Below are positions 32,200 through 42,673 of a DNA stretch of 64,000 bases, in pieces (within the stretch, counting starts at the first letter, position 1; every line of letters begins with the position of its first letter). The stretch comes from Acidianus brierleyi (GTDB taxonomy: Archaea; Thermoproteota; Thermoprotei_A; Sulfolobales; Sulfolobaceae), in contig NZ_CP029289.2 of NCBI RefSeq assembly GCF_003201835.2, positions 124,001-188,000 on the forward strand, read 5' to 3'. The position numbers were made by a program, and so were the translations under genes. The notes under the pieces are model-generated. The model was not told the DNA's origin. It saw only the letters and a list, made by a program, of their open reading frames with translations, and ran no database searches.

Positions 32200-32766
32200 A
32201 TGACAATAGCTTCGATAATTCTAGCAGGAGGAGAAGCGAGAAGATTTGGTAAAAATAAGTTAATTGAAAAAATTAATGGAAAAGAAATAATTTTGAGAGT
32301 ATTAGACGCAGTACCTACAGAAGAAAGAGCAATAATAGTAGGGAAATATTGGGAGGATATTCTAAAACTAATACAAAACGAGATAATAATATATAATCCG
32401 TTCTGGAAAAGCGGGCTTAGTTCCTCATTAAAACTAGGCATAAAGTTCTTCTATAATTATGAAGCTGTAATGGTATTTCTAGGAGATATGCCATTAATAA
32501 CTAAGGATATCTCTAACAGAATAATTAAATCATTCAAAGACATGTGTGTAGCTATTGTGCCTACATATTCTGGCATATGGGGAAATCCAGTTATTTTACG
32601 CAAAAATCTTTTTGACGATATCATGCAACTAACTGGGGATAAAGGAGCCAAGGATATTCTAAAAACAAAGAAAAATATATGTACTGTAGAAATAGGAAAA
32701 GAAGTGCTTACTGATGTTGATACGGAGTCTGATTTATCCTTAATTTCTGAGAAGCAGACTTTATAG
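32200..32766 (+). CDS. MobA/MocA-like molybdenum cofactor nucleotidyltransferase
   Basis: A 188-residue nucleotidyltransferase. The NTP-binding start IILAGGEARRFGKNKL, NPFWKSGLSSSLKLGI and LGDMPLITKD match MocA (CTP:molybdopterin cytidylyltransferase) and its relatives. It would make MCD from Moco for a xanthine-oxidase-type enzyme. It sits between coxG and coxS genes and overlaps coxS by 59 bases in the converging direction, an unusually large overlap. Confidence 0.88.
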   Translation: MTIASIILAGGEARRFGKNKLIEKINGKEIILRVLDAVPTEERAIIVGKYWEDILKLIQNEIIIYNPFWKSGLSSSLKLGIKFFYNYEAVMVFLGDMPLITKDISNRIIKSFKDMCVAIVPTYSGIWGNPVILRKNLFDDIMQLTGDKGAKDILKTKKNICTVEIGKEVLTDVDTESDLSLISEKQTL

Positions 32767-33220
32767 CCTCAACTATATTTTGATATCCAGTACACCTACA
32801 AAGATTACCAGATATTCCTTCTCTTATTTCTGTTTCTGTGGGATTTGGATTTTCATTCAATAACCAATAAGCTTCCATTATCATACCTGGAGTGCAATAT
32901 CCGCATTGGAGAGCGTGCTTCTCCCAGAAAGCCTCTTGAATAGGATGTAATTTTCCATCTTTTGCAAGTCCTTCTACAGTGAGTATTTCTGAGCCATCTG
33001 CTTCTACTGCTAATACAGTACAAGATTTAACTGATTTCCCATTCATTATTACAGTGCAAGCTCCACAATTCGAAGTATCGCAACCTACATGCACTCCAGT
33101 AAAACCTAATTCCCTTAGAACATGCACTAGCAATCTTCTTGGTTCGGTTTCATATTCATAAACATTACCATTTATTTTTAAGTGAATTTTTGTTTTTTCA
33201 TTATTTTCTATAACTTTCAT
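32708..33220 (-). CDS. [2Fe-2S] small subunit of CO-dehydrogenase/glyceraldehyde oxidoreductase type
   Basis: A 170-residue subunit. The plant-type cluster ligands are C-x4-C-x2-C (CDTSNCGAC) with the distal C in VKSCT, and the second cluster is CGYCTPGM plus NLCRCTGY. It shuttles electrons between molybdenum cofactor and FAD. In Sulfolobus the related three-subunit enzyme oxidises glyceraldehyde in the branched Entner-Doudoroff pathway. It follows the FAD subunit by five bases. The catalytic large subunit is not in this window. Confidence 0.92.
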   Translation of the reverse strand: MKVIENNEKTKIHLKINGNVYEYETEPRRLLVHVLRELGFTGVHVGCDTSNCGACTVIMNGKSVKSCTVLAVEADGSEILTVEGLAKDGKLHPIQEAFWEKHALQCGYCTPGMIMEAYWLLNENPNPTETEIREGISGNLCRCTGYQNIVEAIKSASQKLRINQTPYQHQ

Positions 33221-33225
33221 TTAAT

Positions 33226-34059
<834 letters not shown>

Positions 34060-34071
34060 TGTGGTTATATT

Positions 34072-34221
34072 TTACTTTTCTTTAATATTCTTTACGTATT
34101 TATCTGGATTTTTCTTAAATTCGGCCATGCACATGGGGCTACAAAAATAGTACGTAACTGATTTATAAGTATATTTGTAGGTAGTATTATTAACTTCTTC
34201 TCCACATACGGGATCCTTCAT
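34072..34221 (-). CDS. YHS-domain metal-binding protein (49 residues)
   Basis: A 49-residue frame from ATG 34221 to TAA 34072-34074: MKDPVCGEEVNNTTYKYTYK, then the YYFCSPMCMAEFKKNPDKY motif. This is a complete YHS domain with three cysteines (DPVCG and FCSPMC) that bind heavy metals in relatives such as MerT-linked and copper-ATPase proteins. It lies 12 bases upstream of the coxM start and may be co-transcribed, possibly as a metal carrier or sensor for the molybdenum enzyme; the role is inference. Confidence 0.88.
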   Translation of the reverse strand: MKDPVCGEEVNNTTYKYTYKSVTYYFCSPMCMAEFKKNPDKYVKNIKEK

Positions 34222-34237
34222 TGTCTATCATGAATAT

Positions 34238-34963
34238 TTATGATAATTGCCACAATTTATTTCTTAGTTTAATTACTTCCCCTACTACTATTATTGCTGG
34301 AGATTTTACATTATTTTCTCTAACTATTTTTTCCAGGTTAGATATTGTGGAAATATACACTTTTTGAGTATCTAAAGTTCCATCTTGAATAATTGCTACT
34401 GGTGAGTCAGGGTCTCTAACTTCTAAAAGTACTTGCTTTAGTCTATCAACTTTATTTATACCCATTAAAATTACTAAAGTGCCTTTTTTTGGAATATAGC
34501 CTTTGTCTATTACTTCACCTCCAGCTTTAGTCCCAGTTATTACGCAAAATCCAGAAGAAAACCATCTGCTAGTTACTGGAATTCCAGCATATTCTGGAAC
34601 TGCTATCGCACTAGTTATACCTGGTATAACCTCACAGTCTATACCAGAATTAATTACAAACGAACATTCTTCTTCTCCTCTCCCAAAGACATATGGATCA
34701 CCACCCTTTAGCCTAACTACTATTTTTCCTTCCATAGCCTTTTTGACTAATATTTCATTAATTTCGTCTTGATACCTAGAATCACCTATATTTTTTCCAA
34801 CATATATTAGTTCAACATCTTTTTTACAATTATCTAATAGCTCCTTAGATATGAGTCTATCATATACTACAACATCTGCGTTTTTAAGAATTCTTAATCC
34901 TTTTACAGTTATTAACTCTGGATCTCCAGGTCCTGCACCTATAAGGTAAACTCTTCCATACAC
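34238..34963 (-). CDS. cobA: Uroporphyrinogen-III C-methyltransferase (SUMT)
   Basis: A 241-residue methyltransferase of usual length. Motifs: VYLIGAGPGDPELITVKG at the N terminus, VVRLKGGDPYVFGRGEEE, and GITSAIAVPEYAGIPVTSR. It methylates uroporphyrinogen III at C2 and C7 to precorrin-2, the branch to cobalamin, siroheme and archaeal heme. Cobalamin is needed by methylmalonyl-CoA mutase. No other tetrapyrrole gene is nearby. Confidence 0.95.
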   Translation of the reverse strand: MYGRVYLIGAGPGDPELITVKGLRILKNADVVVYDRLISKELLDNCKKDVELIYVGKNIGDSRYQDEINEILVKKAMEGKIVVRLKGGDPYVFGRGEEECSFVINSGIDCEVIPGITSAIAVPEYAGIPVTSRWFSSGFCVITGTKAGGEVIDKGYIPKKGTLVILMGINKVDRLKQVLLEVRDPDSPVAIIQDGTLDTQKVYISTISNLEKIVRENNVKSPAIIVVGEVIKLRNKLWQLS

Positions 34964-35001
34964 TACGTGATATACTATAATAAGAATAAAAATTTAGACT
35001 C

Positions 35002-35598
35002 TTATATGGCGTTTATTTTCTTTATAACATAAACTGCAAATATAACGCCTTCTGAAAATTTTATACCATATACATATCCTAATACATTATCAACTAAAAC
35101 AGTTTCAGGTAGTCCATAGATTTGCGAGAATATATAAAGTACTATCACGTAAAATAAATCTCCTGCGAATGCTAGACTATATAATACTACTTTTTCCATA
35201 AATTTTAATGATGAAATAAAATATCCTGCTATAAATCCACCAGAGAGCTCAGAAGCATATGCAAGTATTGATATAGCCGCATTAGTTTCTACTGCCCTAA
35301 AAGCTAATGGAGTTAACCAAGGTATAACAAGAAAAGAAAATATTACAAAACCTATCCAACTTCTTTTTCTTAATAAAAGTGAGGCTATAGGCATTTGAGT
35401 GCCATCTAGATCCACAAACTTATCTTTTGGAGTAGAAGAATTCATAACATACCAGCCTAATATAGCTCCTCCGATAATAGGACCTTGGTAAGATATTAAT
35501 TTTTGTAGAGGATCACCAATAACATAAACTACGCCAGAAATAATCAAAATAAAAAAAGATAAATATTTTCCGAGATTAAGAAAATTCATGATTTTCAC
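35002..35598 (-). CDS. Multi-pass membrane protein of unknown function
   Basis: A 198-residue hydrophobic protein with about five membrane helices (about 12-27, 38-51, 80-100, 108-130, 137-160). A soluble loop near 55-75 (STPKDKFVDLDGTQMPIA) is the only long polar part. I do not recognise the family. It overlaps the TusA-like gene by four bases (ATGA), so the two are translationally coupled. A sulfur-compound transport role is possible by analogy with TusA/YeeE pairs, but sequence similarity to YeeE is not evident. Confidence 0.65.
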   Translation of the reverse strand: MKIMNFLNLGKYLSFFILIISGVVYVIGDPLQKLISYQGPIIGGAILGWYVMNSSTPKDKFVDLDGTQMPIASLLLRKRSWIGFVIFSFLVIPWLTPLAFRAVETNAAISILAYASELSGGFIAGYFISSLKFMEKVVLYSLAFAGDLFYVIVLYIFSQIYGLPETVLVDNVLGYVYGIKFSEGVIFAVYVIKKINAI

Positions 35599-35834
35599 GG
35601 CAGATATATGTTATATATCACTTTACCATCTAATATTTCCTTTTTTAATATTTTAACTCCTTTTTCTTGCATTGCCATTGCCCACATTTCTACCTCGTCC
35701 GCCTGTACTCCTTGTTGAGCTATTATTCTTACTTCTTGGTTACCTCCAGTCTCTAACCAGAACTTCATTAGTGATACGGATGTTGTACTGGCACCACAGC
35801 CTCCGGGCTGTTTGCTAAGATCCAATTCATTCAT
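35595..35834 (-). CDS. TusA-like small protein without CPxP motif
   Basis: A 79-residue protein. The layout ELDLSKQPGGCGASTTSVSL, EVRIIAQQ, ADEVEMWAMAMQEKGVKIL and IYNIYLP follows the TusA fold, including the (D/E)V-xx-WA helix. The TusA catalytic CPxP is replaced by a GGCGAST segment with one cysteine, so sulfur transfer, if any, uses a different arrangement. It overlaps the SIS gene by eight bases and the membrane protein gene by four. Confidence 0.65.
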   Translation of the reverse strand: MNELDLSKQPGGCGASTTSVSLMKFWLETGGNQEVRIIAQQGVQADEVEMWAMAMQEKGVKILKKEILDGKVIYNIYLP

Positions 35835-36666
35835 TATATATCATTTTCGAACTTACGTCTAATATTTTTTTATCCTCTAAAAAGTATATTTTATTCCAAT
35901 TCTTTTTCTGCATCTCATTCAGTACGGACCTAATTATAGTTCTAGTATTACAGAACGCTCCTTCGCATTTAGTAGCATAAACATTAGTAAAATCTATTAA
36001 TGAATATAACTTTCTTTCTCTTTTGTCATTAGATGATAAAATTATCACGTTACCGTTTTTGGATGAAAAAATAGGAGAATGACAAAACTGTTCTAATCTT
36101 TCATAGTTTGATTTTTGACCGAATATTTCCGCAATCTTTAGATAAGCATAGAAGGCTATACCGAAATTTTCTCCTTTTCCAATAAAAAATGGATTACATA
36201 GAGGAAAAGGATCGTCCGTACCTTTATCTTCCTCAATATTAGCTATAGAATAAAGAGCACTTAAACTCATTAGAAAGGACAATGTTCCCGGTAATTGATA
36301 TTTAGAAGAATATGGAATTTTTATTATTAGGTCAGATAATTTTGCCAGTTCAGTATTTTCATTAGCTGTTATTGTAATAATTTTTACTTTTTTACTAAAT
36401 TTTTTTGCTAATTTAATATTTGATATAGGCTTTCCAGATACTGAAACTATTATAAGTGGCTTATCTAGTTCATTGTAAGTAAGTGCGTCATATGGATCTA
36501 TTGCCCTAAATCTACCATTTGTTTTTCCTTCAATTACTAAAGAGGCTGCAAAAGAATCTCCTGCACCAGTAACATATGCACTATCTAAATTTATATCAGC
36601 TTTAATTTTATATTGTGTATTAAGCTCTTCATTAATAATCTTTATATAATCTATTTTGTCACTCAT
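35827..36666 (-). CDS. SIS-domain protein (phosphosugar isomerase-like)
   Basis: A 279-residue protein with one or two SIS (sugar isomerase) units: AYVTGAGDSFAASLVIEG, PLIIVSVSGKP (the S-x-S-G phosphate motif) and VKIITITANENTELAKLSD. The second half resembles the C-terminal domain of phosphoglucose/phosphomannose isomerases. It could isomerise or sense a phosphosugar. It is the first gene of a tightly overlapping three-gene operon with the TusA-like and membrane proteins, an unexpected partnership. Confidence 0.8.
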   Translation of the reverse strand: MSDKIDYIKIINEELNTQYKIKADINLDSAYVTGAGDSFAASLVIEGKTNGRFRAIDPYDALTYNELDKPLIIVSVSGKPISNIKLAKKFSKKVKIITITANENTELAKLSDLIIKIPYSSKYQLPGTLSFLMSLSALYSIANIEEDKGTDDPFPLCNPFFIGKGENFGIAFYAYLKIAEIFGQKSNYERLEQFCHSPIFSSKNGNVIILSSNDKRERKLYSLIDFTNVYATKCEGAFCNTRTIIRSVLNEMQKKNWNKIYFLEDKKILDVSSKMIYNE

Positions 36667-36736
36667 TCCAATGTCAGATTTTTAATACATCTAATACCTA
36701 ATTAATTTGTGAGTTTTTAGCTCGGGTGCGACTAAG

Positions 36737-37870
36737 ATGAAGGTTCTAATAAAAGCTGGTCTTGCATTAACAAAAGATTCTCCATTACGTGATATTTATA
36801 TTGGCATAAACAATGAAAAGATAGAAGTAATTTCTAAGGATGAACCAGAAGATTATGACGATGCAGAATTATCTATAGGTGGATTAGATAGATTAGTCTC
36901 TCCAGGATTTATTTCCATACAAACATTTCTGTCTTTATATCCTTTTAGATATAGAATATTTTCTGGCAAACTAAATGTAAACGATATAGTATCGGTAATG
37001 GACGAGAAAGACGTTTATTATTTCTCCTTACTTGCTGGTTATCATTTACTAAAAACAGGAATAACTAAAATTATCACTGCAGATCCTAAGCCAGAACATG
37101 CAGCAAGAGCTTTAATGACTATTGGACTAAAACCGATAATTGCAGTAAGTGTTGGTTGCAGCTGGAGTTCATCAGACTGGAAAAGAGAATTTAAGGCTTT
37201 ATACTCAAGATGGTCTACAAAAGAAGAAAATAGAGTAATAATAAAACTTTGTGATGAAGATGAAGCTGAGGAAGTTTTTGGAATATCAAACGAATATAAA
37301 ATTCCAGTTCTGGTAGATAGATCAATAAATTTATCCAGATTTAAAGAAATACCACGAAATATAATAGCTCTAGGTGGAGGTTCTAGAAAAGATTTAGAGA
37401 TAATAAGAAAAGAGAATTTAGGACTATCTTTTACACCGTCTTACGAAATATGTAAGTTTACGCTAGGAAGTTATATGCCATCAATATCTTTAGACAGCAC
37501 GCCTAGGTATGATATTAGAACGGAAATGGGAATTGCAGCATCAAGATTACTATTGACCTCAGAAGAAGCATACAAAGCTGCTACTATATGGGGATACAAG
37601 CAGGTAGGTATAACAGAAGGTATAGAAAGGGGATCTTTAACTGATCTAATTATATTTGAGGTAAACGAACCACCTTCTTTTCCTCTAGATAAAGAAAGCC
37701 CATTCGAAAGCATAATTTATTCATCGTACAATTTAGAAACAGCTATAGTTGGAGGAGAAGCAATACTTGATGGAGGAGTGCCATTAAATATAGGAATTAA
37801 GGATATAGAGGAGGCTAACAAGAGAATTGAAGAGATCGATGAAAAATATAGAAATATGGAAAAGGATTGA
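36737..37870 (+). CDS. Amidohydrolase-superfamily protein lacking the HxH metal motif
   Basis: A 377-residue protein with the overall layout of dihydroorotase/imidazolonepropionase-type amidohydrolases: an N-terminal beta-sandwich piece, the RLVSPGF turn that normally leads to the metal-binding HxH, a barrel, and a C-terminal segment with ATIWGYKQVGI..GIERGSLTDLIIFEV typical of the closing sandwich. After PGF the sequence is ISIQTFL, so the HxH is gone, and other metal histidines are not evident. It is probably non-hydrolytic. It overlaps the Trm5-like methyltransferase gene by 32 bases. Confidence 0.75.
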   Translation: MKVLIKAGLALTKDSPLRDIYIGINNEKIEVISKDEPEDYDDAELSIGGLDRLVSPGFISIQTFLSLYPFRYRIFSGKLNVNDIVSVMDEKDVYYFSLLAGYHLLKTGITKIITADPKPEHAARALMTIGLKPIIAVSVGCSWSSSDWKREFKALYSRWSTKEENRVIIKLCDEDEAEEVFGISNEYKIPVLVDRSINLSRFKEIPRNIIALGGGSRKDLEIIRKENLGLSFTPSYEICKFTLGSYMPSISLDSTPRYDIRTEMGIAASRLLLTSEEAYKAATIWGYKQVGITEGIERGSLTDLIIFEVNEPPSFPLDKESPFESIIYSSYNLETAIVGGEAILDGGVPLNIGIKDIEEANKRIEEIDEKYRNMEKD

Positions 37871-38600
37871 AATAGTAGGAGATATAGCAATAATAGGTAT
37901 TCCATTTAATGAGGAACCTTCAGATTTAATAGATTATGCAAAACTTCTTTTACAAGAGTATAAATACATAAAATCAGTATGGGGAAGATTCAGGAATACT
38001 TCTGGAGAATATAGGCTTCCTGAATATCATTATTTGGCTGGAGAAAAAAGAAGTTATACATTGTATAAAGAAAATGGCTGTACATATTTCTTAGATTTTA
38101 CAAAAGTTTTCTTCTCTCAAACTCTTTCTTATGAGCATCTAAGGATTGCAAAACAGGTTAGGAAAAACGAGATAATAATAAATATGTTTGCAGGCTTCGG
38201 GCCTTTCTCTATTCTTGCCGACAAGATAGGATATCCACAAAAAGTCTACTCTATTGATATTAATCCATATGCATACTACTTTATGAATTGTAATATAAAT
38301 ATAAATAAAACATATGATGTAATACCAATATATGGAGACGCATTCAAAAAAATATATTCACTAGAAGATGCCAACAGAATAATTTCCCCTCTTCCTGAGA
38401 AACATAAAGAGGCATATGAAGTCGCATTACAGAAAGTAAAAAAAGACGGTATAATTAATCTATTTGTAGAGGTAGAAGTAAAAAAAGGAGAAAATCCTAT
38501 AAAAGTCGCTATGAAAGAGTATCCTAAGTCTATTTTTGGTAGAATAGTTAGAAGTGTTAATCCTAGAAAATATCATGTTATTCTAGACATAAAGCCATAA
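37839..38600 (+). CDS. Trm5-like SAM-dependent tRNA methyltransferase
   Basis: A 253-residue protein from ATG 37839 (a TTG at 37827 is possible). Class I methyltransferase motifs are YFLDFTKVFFSQTLSYEHLRIA, NMFAGFGPFSILA (SAM loop), VYSIDINPYA and GDAF; the active-site segment reads ISPLPEKHKEA. This matches the Trm5/TYW2 group that acts at tRNA position 37 (m1G37 or wyosine steps), in a short form lacking the N-terminal D1 domain. It overlaps the amidohydrolase-like gene. Confidence 0.85.
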   Translation: MKNIEIWKRIEIVGDIAIIGIPFNEEPSDLIDYAKLLLQEYKYIKSVWGRFRNTSGEYRLPEYHYLAGEKRSYTLYKENGCTYFLDFTKVFFSQTLSYEHLRIAKQVRKNEIIINMFAGFGPFSILADKIGYPQKVYSIDINPYAYYFMNCNININKTYDVIPIYGDAFKKIYSLEDANRIISPLPEKHKEAYEVALQKVKKDGIINLFVEVEVKKGENPIKVAMKEYPKSIFGRIVRSVNPRKYHVILDIKP

Positions 38601-38634
38601 TGTTTATAAATTCAAAATAAGAGTTATTTATCTA

Positions 38635-38862
38635 ATGAACATAGATAAAATGATATTAGGTTATAATTTATCACAAAAGAAAAAAGTTACAATAGGCAAT
38701 TATATGATAAAATTTCATAGAAGAAAAGTTTCTAAAAAACAATATGATTACTTATATGTTATAGAAATATTTTTTATGAATAGCCTTATCAAAAGAGGCA
38801 TATTTTCTGAATATGGTAATGCTGTAGATTTTGCTGGAGAATTTTTGTATTCATTATTATAA
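38635..38862 (+). CDS. Small basic protein of unknown function
   Basis: A 75-residue basic protein (KKKVTIGNYMIKFHRRKVSKKQYDYLYVIEIFF) with no family I recognise. A TATA-like TTTATAAAT at about 38604-38612 is placed 26 or so bases upstream of the ATG, which supports real, leaderless expression. It could be a nucleic-acid-binding protein given the charge. It lies alone between the methyltransferase and glutamine-synthetase-like genes. Confidence 0.55.
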   Translation: MNIDKMILGYNLSQKKKVTIGNYMIKFHRRKVSKKQYDYLYVIEIFFMNSLIKRGIFSEYGNAVDFAGEFLYSLL

Positions 38863-38961
38863 ATTTATTAAATAACGAATAGTCAATAAATATGCTTATA
38901 GACGAAATATATTTTATGAAATGCTTATATTTTAAACCACTATTGTGCTTTAAGGGATAAA

Positions 38962-40245
38962 TTGTCAAGAGATGACGTGATTGAGACATTAAAATCAGGA
39001 AGAATAGATTACGTTAGAGTAGAATTTATAGATATATTAGGTAATGTAAGAGGACGTTCTTTAAGAAGGGCAGAATTTGAAAACCTAATATTAAAAGAAG
39101 AAGGAGTTCCATATCCAGAGTCTTTGGTATTACTAGATTATAAAGACGCTCCTATAAAAACAAGATATGAAGACATTATAGCTCAACCAGATCCGTCTAC
39201 CTTTGTAGTCCTACCGTATCTTGAAAGAACTGCAAGAGTTTTATCATACTTGACATATCCAGATCTGACACCGTCTCAGTATTGTAGTAGAGGATTATTA
39301 AGAAAAGCTACTCAAAAATTAGAGGAAGTTGGTTATAAATTGAATGTAGCATTTGAACCTACATTTTATTTATTGAAAAGCGATGATGGAAACATTATAC
39401 CTGCGGACTATGGGAAAGCTTTTTCTCCTGAGGGATTGATGGAAGAACAAGGTTTTCTAAGGGATATGATAAAATCTCTTGAACAAGTAGGAGTACAGGT
39501 CGAGATGGTTAATAAACACTATGGGCCTGGTCAATACGAAATTACGTTCTCCAATAAAGAAGCTCTACAAGCTTCGGACTCATTAGTTACAGCTAGAGAA
39601 GTAATTAGAGACGTTGCAAGAATATATAACACGTTTGCTACATATATGCCCAAACCTTTTTCTGATAAACCAGGAAGTAGTATGGATATATATTTTAGCT
39701 TAGAGGGTATAGATGGTAAAAAGGCAATAGATACTAATGATACAAAAGGTCTTGGATTAAGTAAGTCTGCCTATAGTTTTATAGCGGGTATTATGGAGCA
39801 TTTAAGCGGTATACTAGCGTTTGCTGCACCTACTATAAATTCTTATAAGAGATTTAAGGAGATAATAACACCAACGTTGCCTGGAATTGGAACTGAAAGA
39901 CATTATATAATCAGAATTCCTAGTAATTTTAGGGATACAAATCTTTTAGAGTTTAGACTAGCCGATCCTTTATCAAACTCATATTTGTTATTGTCATCAA
40001 TAATATTCTCTGGAATTGACGGTATAGAAAAGAACCTAGATATAGAACCTAATGCAATAATGGGAAATATTCCTACAAATATTAATGAAGCTTTAGAAAA
40101 ACTAGATAAAGATAACTATCTTAAATATACTTTAGGCTCAGATCTAATTTCTTCGTTTATAGAACTTAAAAAGAGAGAAGTAGAGAATTATGAAAGTTAT
40201 ATAACTGATTGGGAGCTAGATGCTTATCTAAAGGCAGGCTGGTAA
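38962..40245 (+). CDS. Glutamine synthetase-family protein with altered catalytic residues
   Basis: A 427-residue protein with full-length GS layout (beta-grasp ~15-100, catalytic domain ~105-427): YVRVEFIDILGNVRGRSL, HYGPGQYEITF, FAAPTINSYKRF, EFRLADPLSNSYLL. Key ligands are changed: the GPEPEF-type segment reads FEPTF (E134 replaced by T) and the GMHxHxSL motif reads SSMDIYFSL (241-247), losing the catalytic histidine. It is therefore unlikely to be the housekeeping enzyme and may act on another amine or be regulatory. Start is TTG 38962. Its stop overlaps the ADH start (TAATG). Confidence 0.85.
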   Translation: MSRDDVIETLKSGRIDYVRVEFIDILGNVRGRSLRRAEFENLILKEEGVPYPESLVLLDYKDAPIKTRYEDIIAQPDPSTFVVLPYLERTARVLSYLTYPDLTPSQYCSRGLLRKATQKLEEVGYKLNVAFEPTFYLLKSDDGNIIPADYGKAFSPEGLMEEQGFLRDMIKSLEQVGVQVEMVNKHYGPGQYEITFSNKEALQASDSLVTAREVIRDVARIYNTFATYMPKPFSDKPGSSMDIYFSLEGIDGKKAIDTNDTKGLGLSKSAYSFIAGIMEHLSGILAFAAPTINSYKRFKEIITPTLPGIGTERHYIIRIPSNFRDTNLLEFRLADPLSNSYLLLSSIIFSGIDGIEKNLDIEPNAIMGNIPTNINEALEKLDKDNYLKYTLGSDLISSFIELKKREVENYESYITDWELDAYLKAGW

Positions 40246-41229
40246 TGAAGGCTGCAGTATTTGAAACTCAAGGAAAACCATTAGTAATAAAGGACGTTAA
40301 AGCGCCTATACAGACAAACGACGGCATAGTTCTTAAGGTATTGGCTACTGGACTTTGCCATGGAGACGTACATATAATAATGGGTGATTGGCAAGGCGAT
40401 CTGGATATAAAAACACCTATAATTCTAGGCCATGAAATAGTAGGTGAAGTAGTTACTGACGGGAAAAAAGTTAAAAAAGGAGATATGGTTTTAGTTTATA
40501 ATGCTTTTGGATGTAATTCTTGCAAATATTGCAAACTTGGGTATTACCAATACTGTGAAAAAGTTAAAGTACTTGGAGTTCATGAAAATGGAGGATTTGC
40601 AGAATATGTTAAAGTTCCAGACGAAAATAATTTAATTAAAGTAGAGGGAAATCCTTTTAGTTTAGCACCATTAGCTGATGCGGGCATAACGGCATATAAT
40701 GCATCGGAAGGAATACAGAATGGAGATAAAGTAGCAGTATTAGGAACTGGTGCAGTAAGCATGCTTGCTGTTCAAATATTAAAATTTTTTGGAGCAGAAA
40801 TAACTGTAGTGGGCAGAAATCCATTAAAACTATCTAAAATGCAAGAAATTGGTATAAACGAAATAATTTTTTCGCGCGGGGAATACGCAAAAGATTTGTC
40901 TGAAAAATCTACTACAAGAAAATTTGATTATATCTTAGATTTTATAGGCAATGAACTTACTTTAGACGACGTCTCATGGATGTTATCTAGAATGGGAGAA
41001 TTAAGAATAATAGGGGAATTCGGAGGGACGTTAAGAATACCAGAACAGTTAATAGTTTTAAGAGGCCTACGAGTGAAAGGTATACTTTATGGTAAAATGG
41101 AACATTTGACTAATGTAATAAAGCTTTTTCAAGAAGGTAAAATAAGAACTTTCCCTATTCTCTATAGGCTAGACGAAATCAATTCTGCAATAAACGATCT
41201 AATGTCTGGAAGAGTAATCGGAAGAGCAG

Positions 41230-41243
<14 letters not shown>
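40245..41243 (+). CDS. Zinc-dependent alcohol dehydrogenase (MDR family)
   Basis: A 332-residue medium-chain dehydrogenase. Catalytic zinc segment GLCHGDVH and GHEIVGEV; structural zinc CNSCKYCKLGYYQYC; cofactor loop VLGTGAVSMLAVQ. The start ATG 40245 shares a base with the stop of the GS-like gene (TAATG), so translation is coupled. Substrate is unknown; the linkage to a GS-like ligase suggests an amine or aldehyde pathway. It converges with rtcA (14-base overlap). Confidence 0.92.
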
Positions 41244-42234
<991 letters not shown>

Positions 42235-42247
42235 AAAGTAGTTTATT

Positions 42248-42673
42248 ATGAGAGTAAAAATAAAACCGCTATTAAATATCATAGGTCATGAAGAGCTTTA
42301 TGTAATACCTATTAAGAGAAATGGAGATTACTTACTATGTCTTAATTTTTATGAAGATATAATAGGAGGCACATTAGCTAGATTAGTTATAGTTTTGGAT
42401 AAGTATAATGAAATAAATTCTATAAAAGTTATTGAAGGAGACAAAGGTATAGTAGAGGTTTTTGGAATTAAGGAAGATTTTGATTTATTAAAGAAACAAA
42501 TAAGATTACCTAAAATACTTGTGTCTACAAGAATTCCATTTTTCATAAATATTAAAATAAAAAATCAGCCTGAAACATTAGATAGAGGAATTACAGGTTA
42601 CTTGAATTATGTAAAAAAATATGGGGAAATTAAACCACTTAATTTGAATTTAGATTTAGAAATACTTGTCTAA
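42248..42673 (+). CDS. Protein of unknown function
   Basis: A 141-residue beta-rich protein I do not recognise (HEELYVIPIKRNGDYLLCLNFYED, IIGGTLARLVIVL, LVSTRIPFFINIKI). No metal or nucleotide motif is obvious. Its start is only 13 bases from that of rtcA on the other strand, so the two share promoter space. Its end overlaps the Y-family polymerase gene by 18 bases. Confidence 0.55.
   Translation: MRVKIKPLLNIIGHEELYVIPIKRNGDYLLCLNFYEDIIGGTLARLVIVLDKYNEINSIKVIEGDKGIVEVFGIKEDFDLLKKQIRLPKILVSTRIPFFINIKIKNQPETLDRGITGYLNYVKKYGEIKPLNLNLDLEILV

Noticed and set aside
38962..40245. Calling the gene glnA (housekeeping glutamine synthetase)
   Set aside because: Key metal and catalytic residues are changed, so the symbol would mislead.
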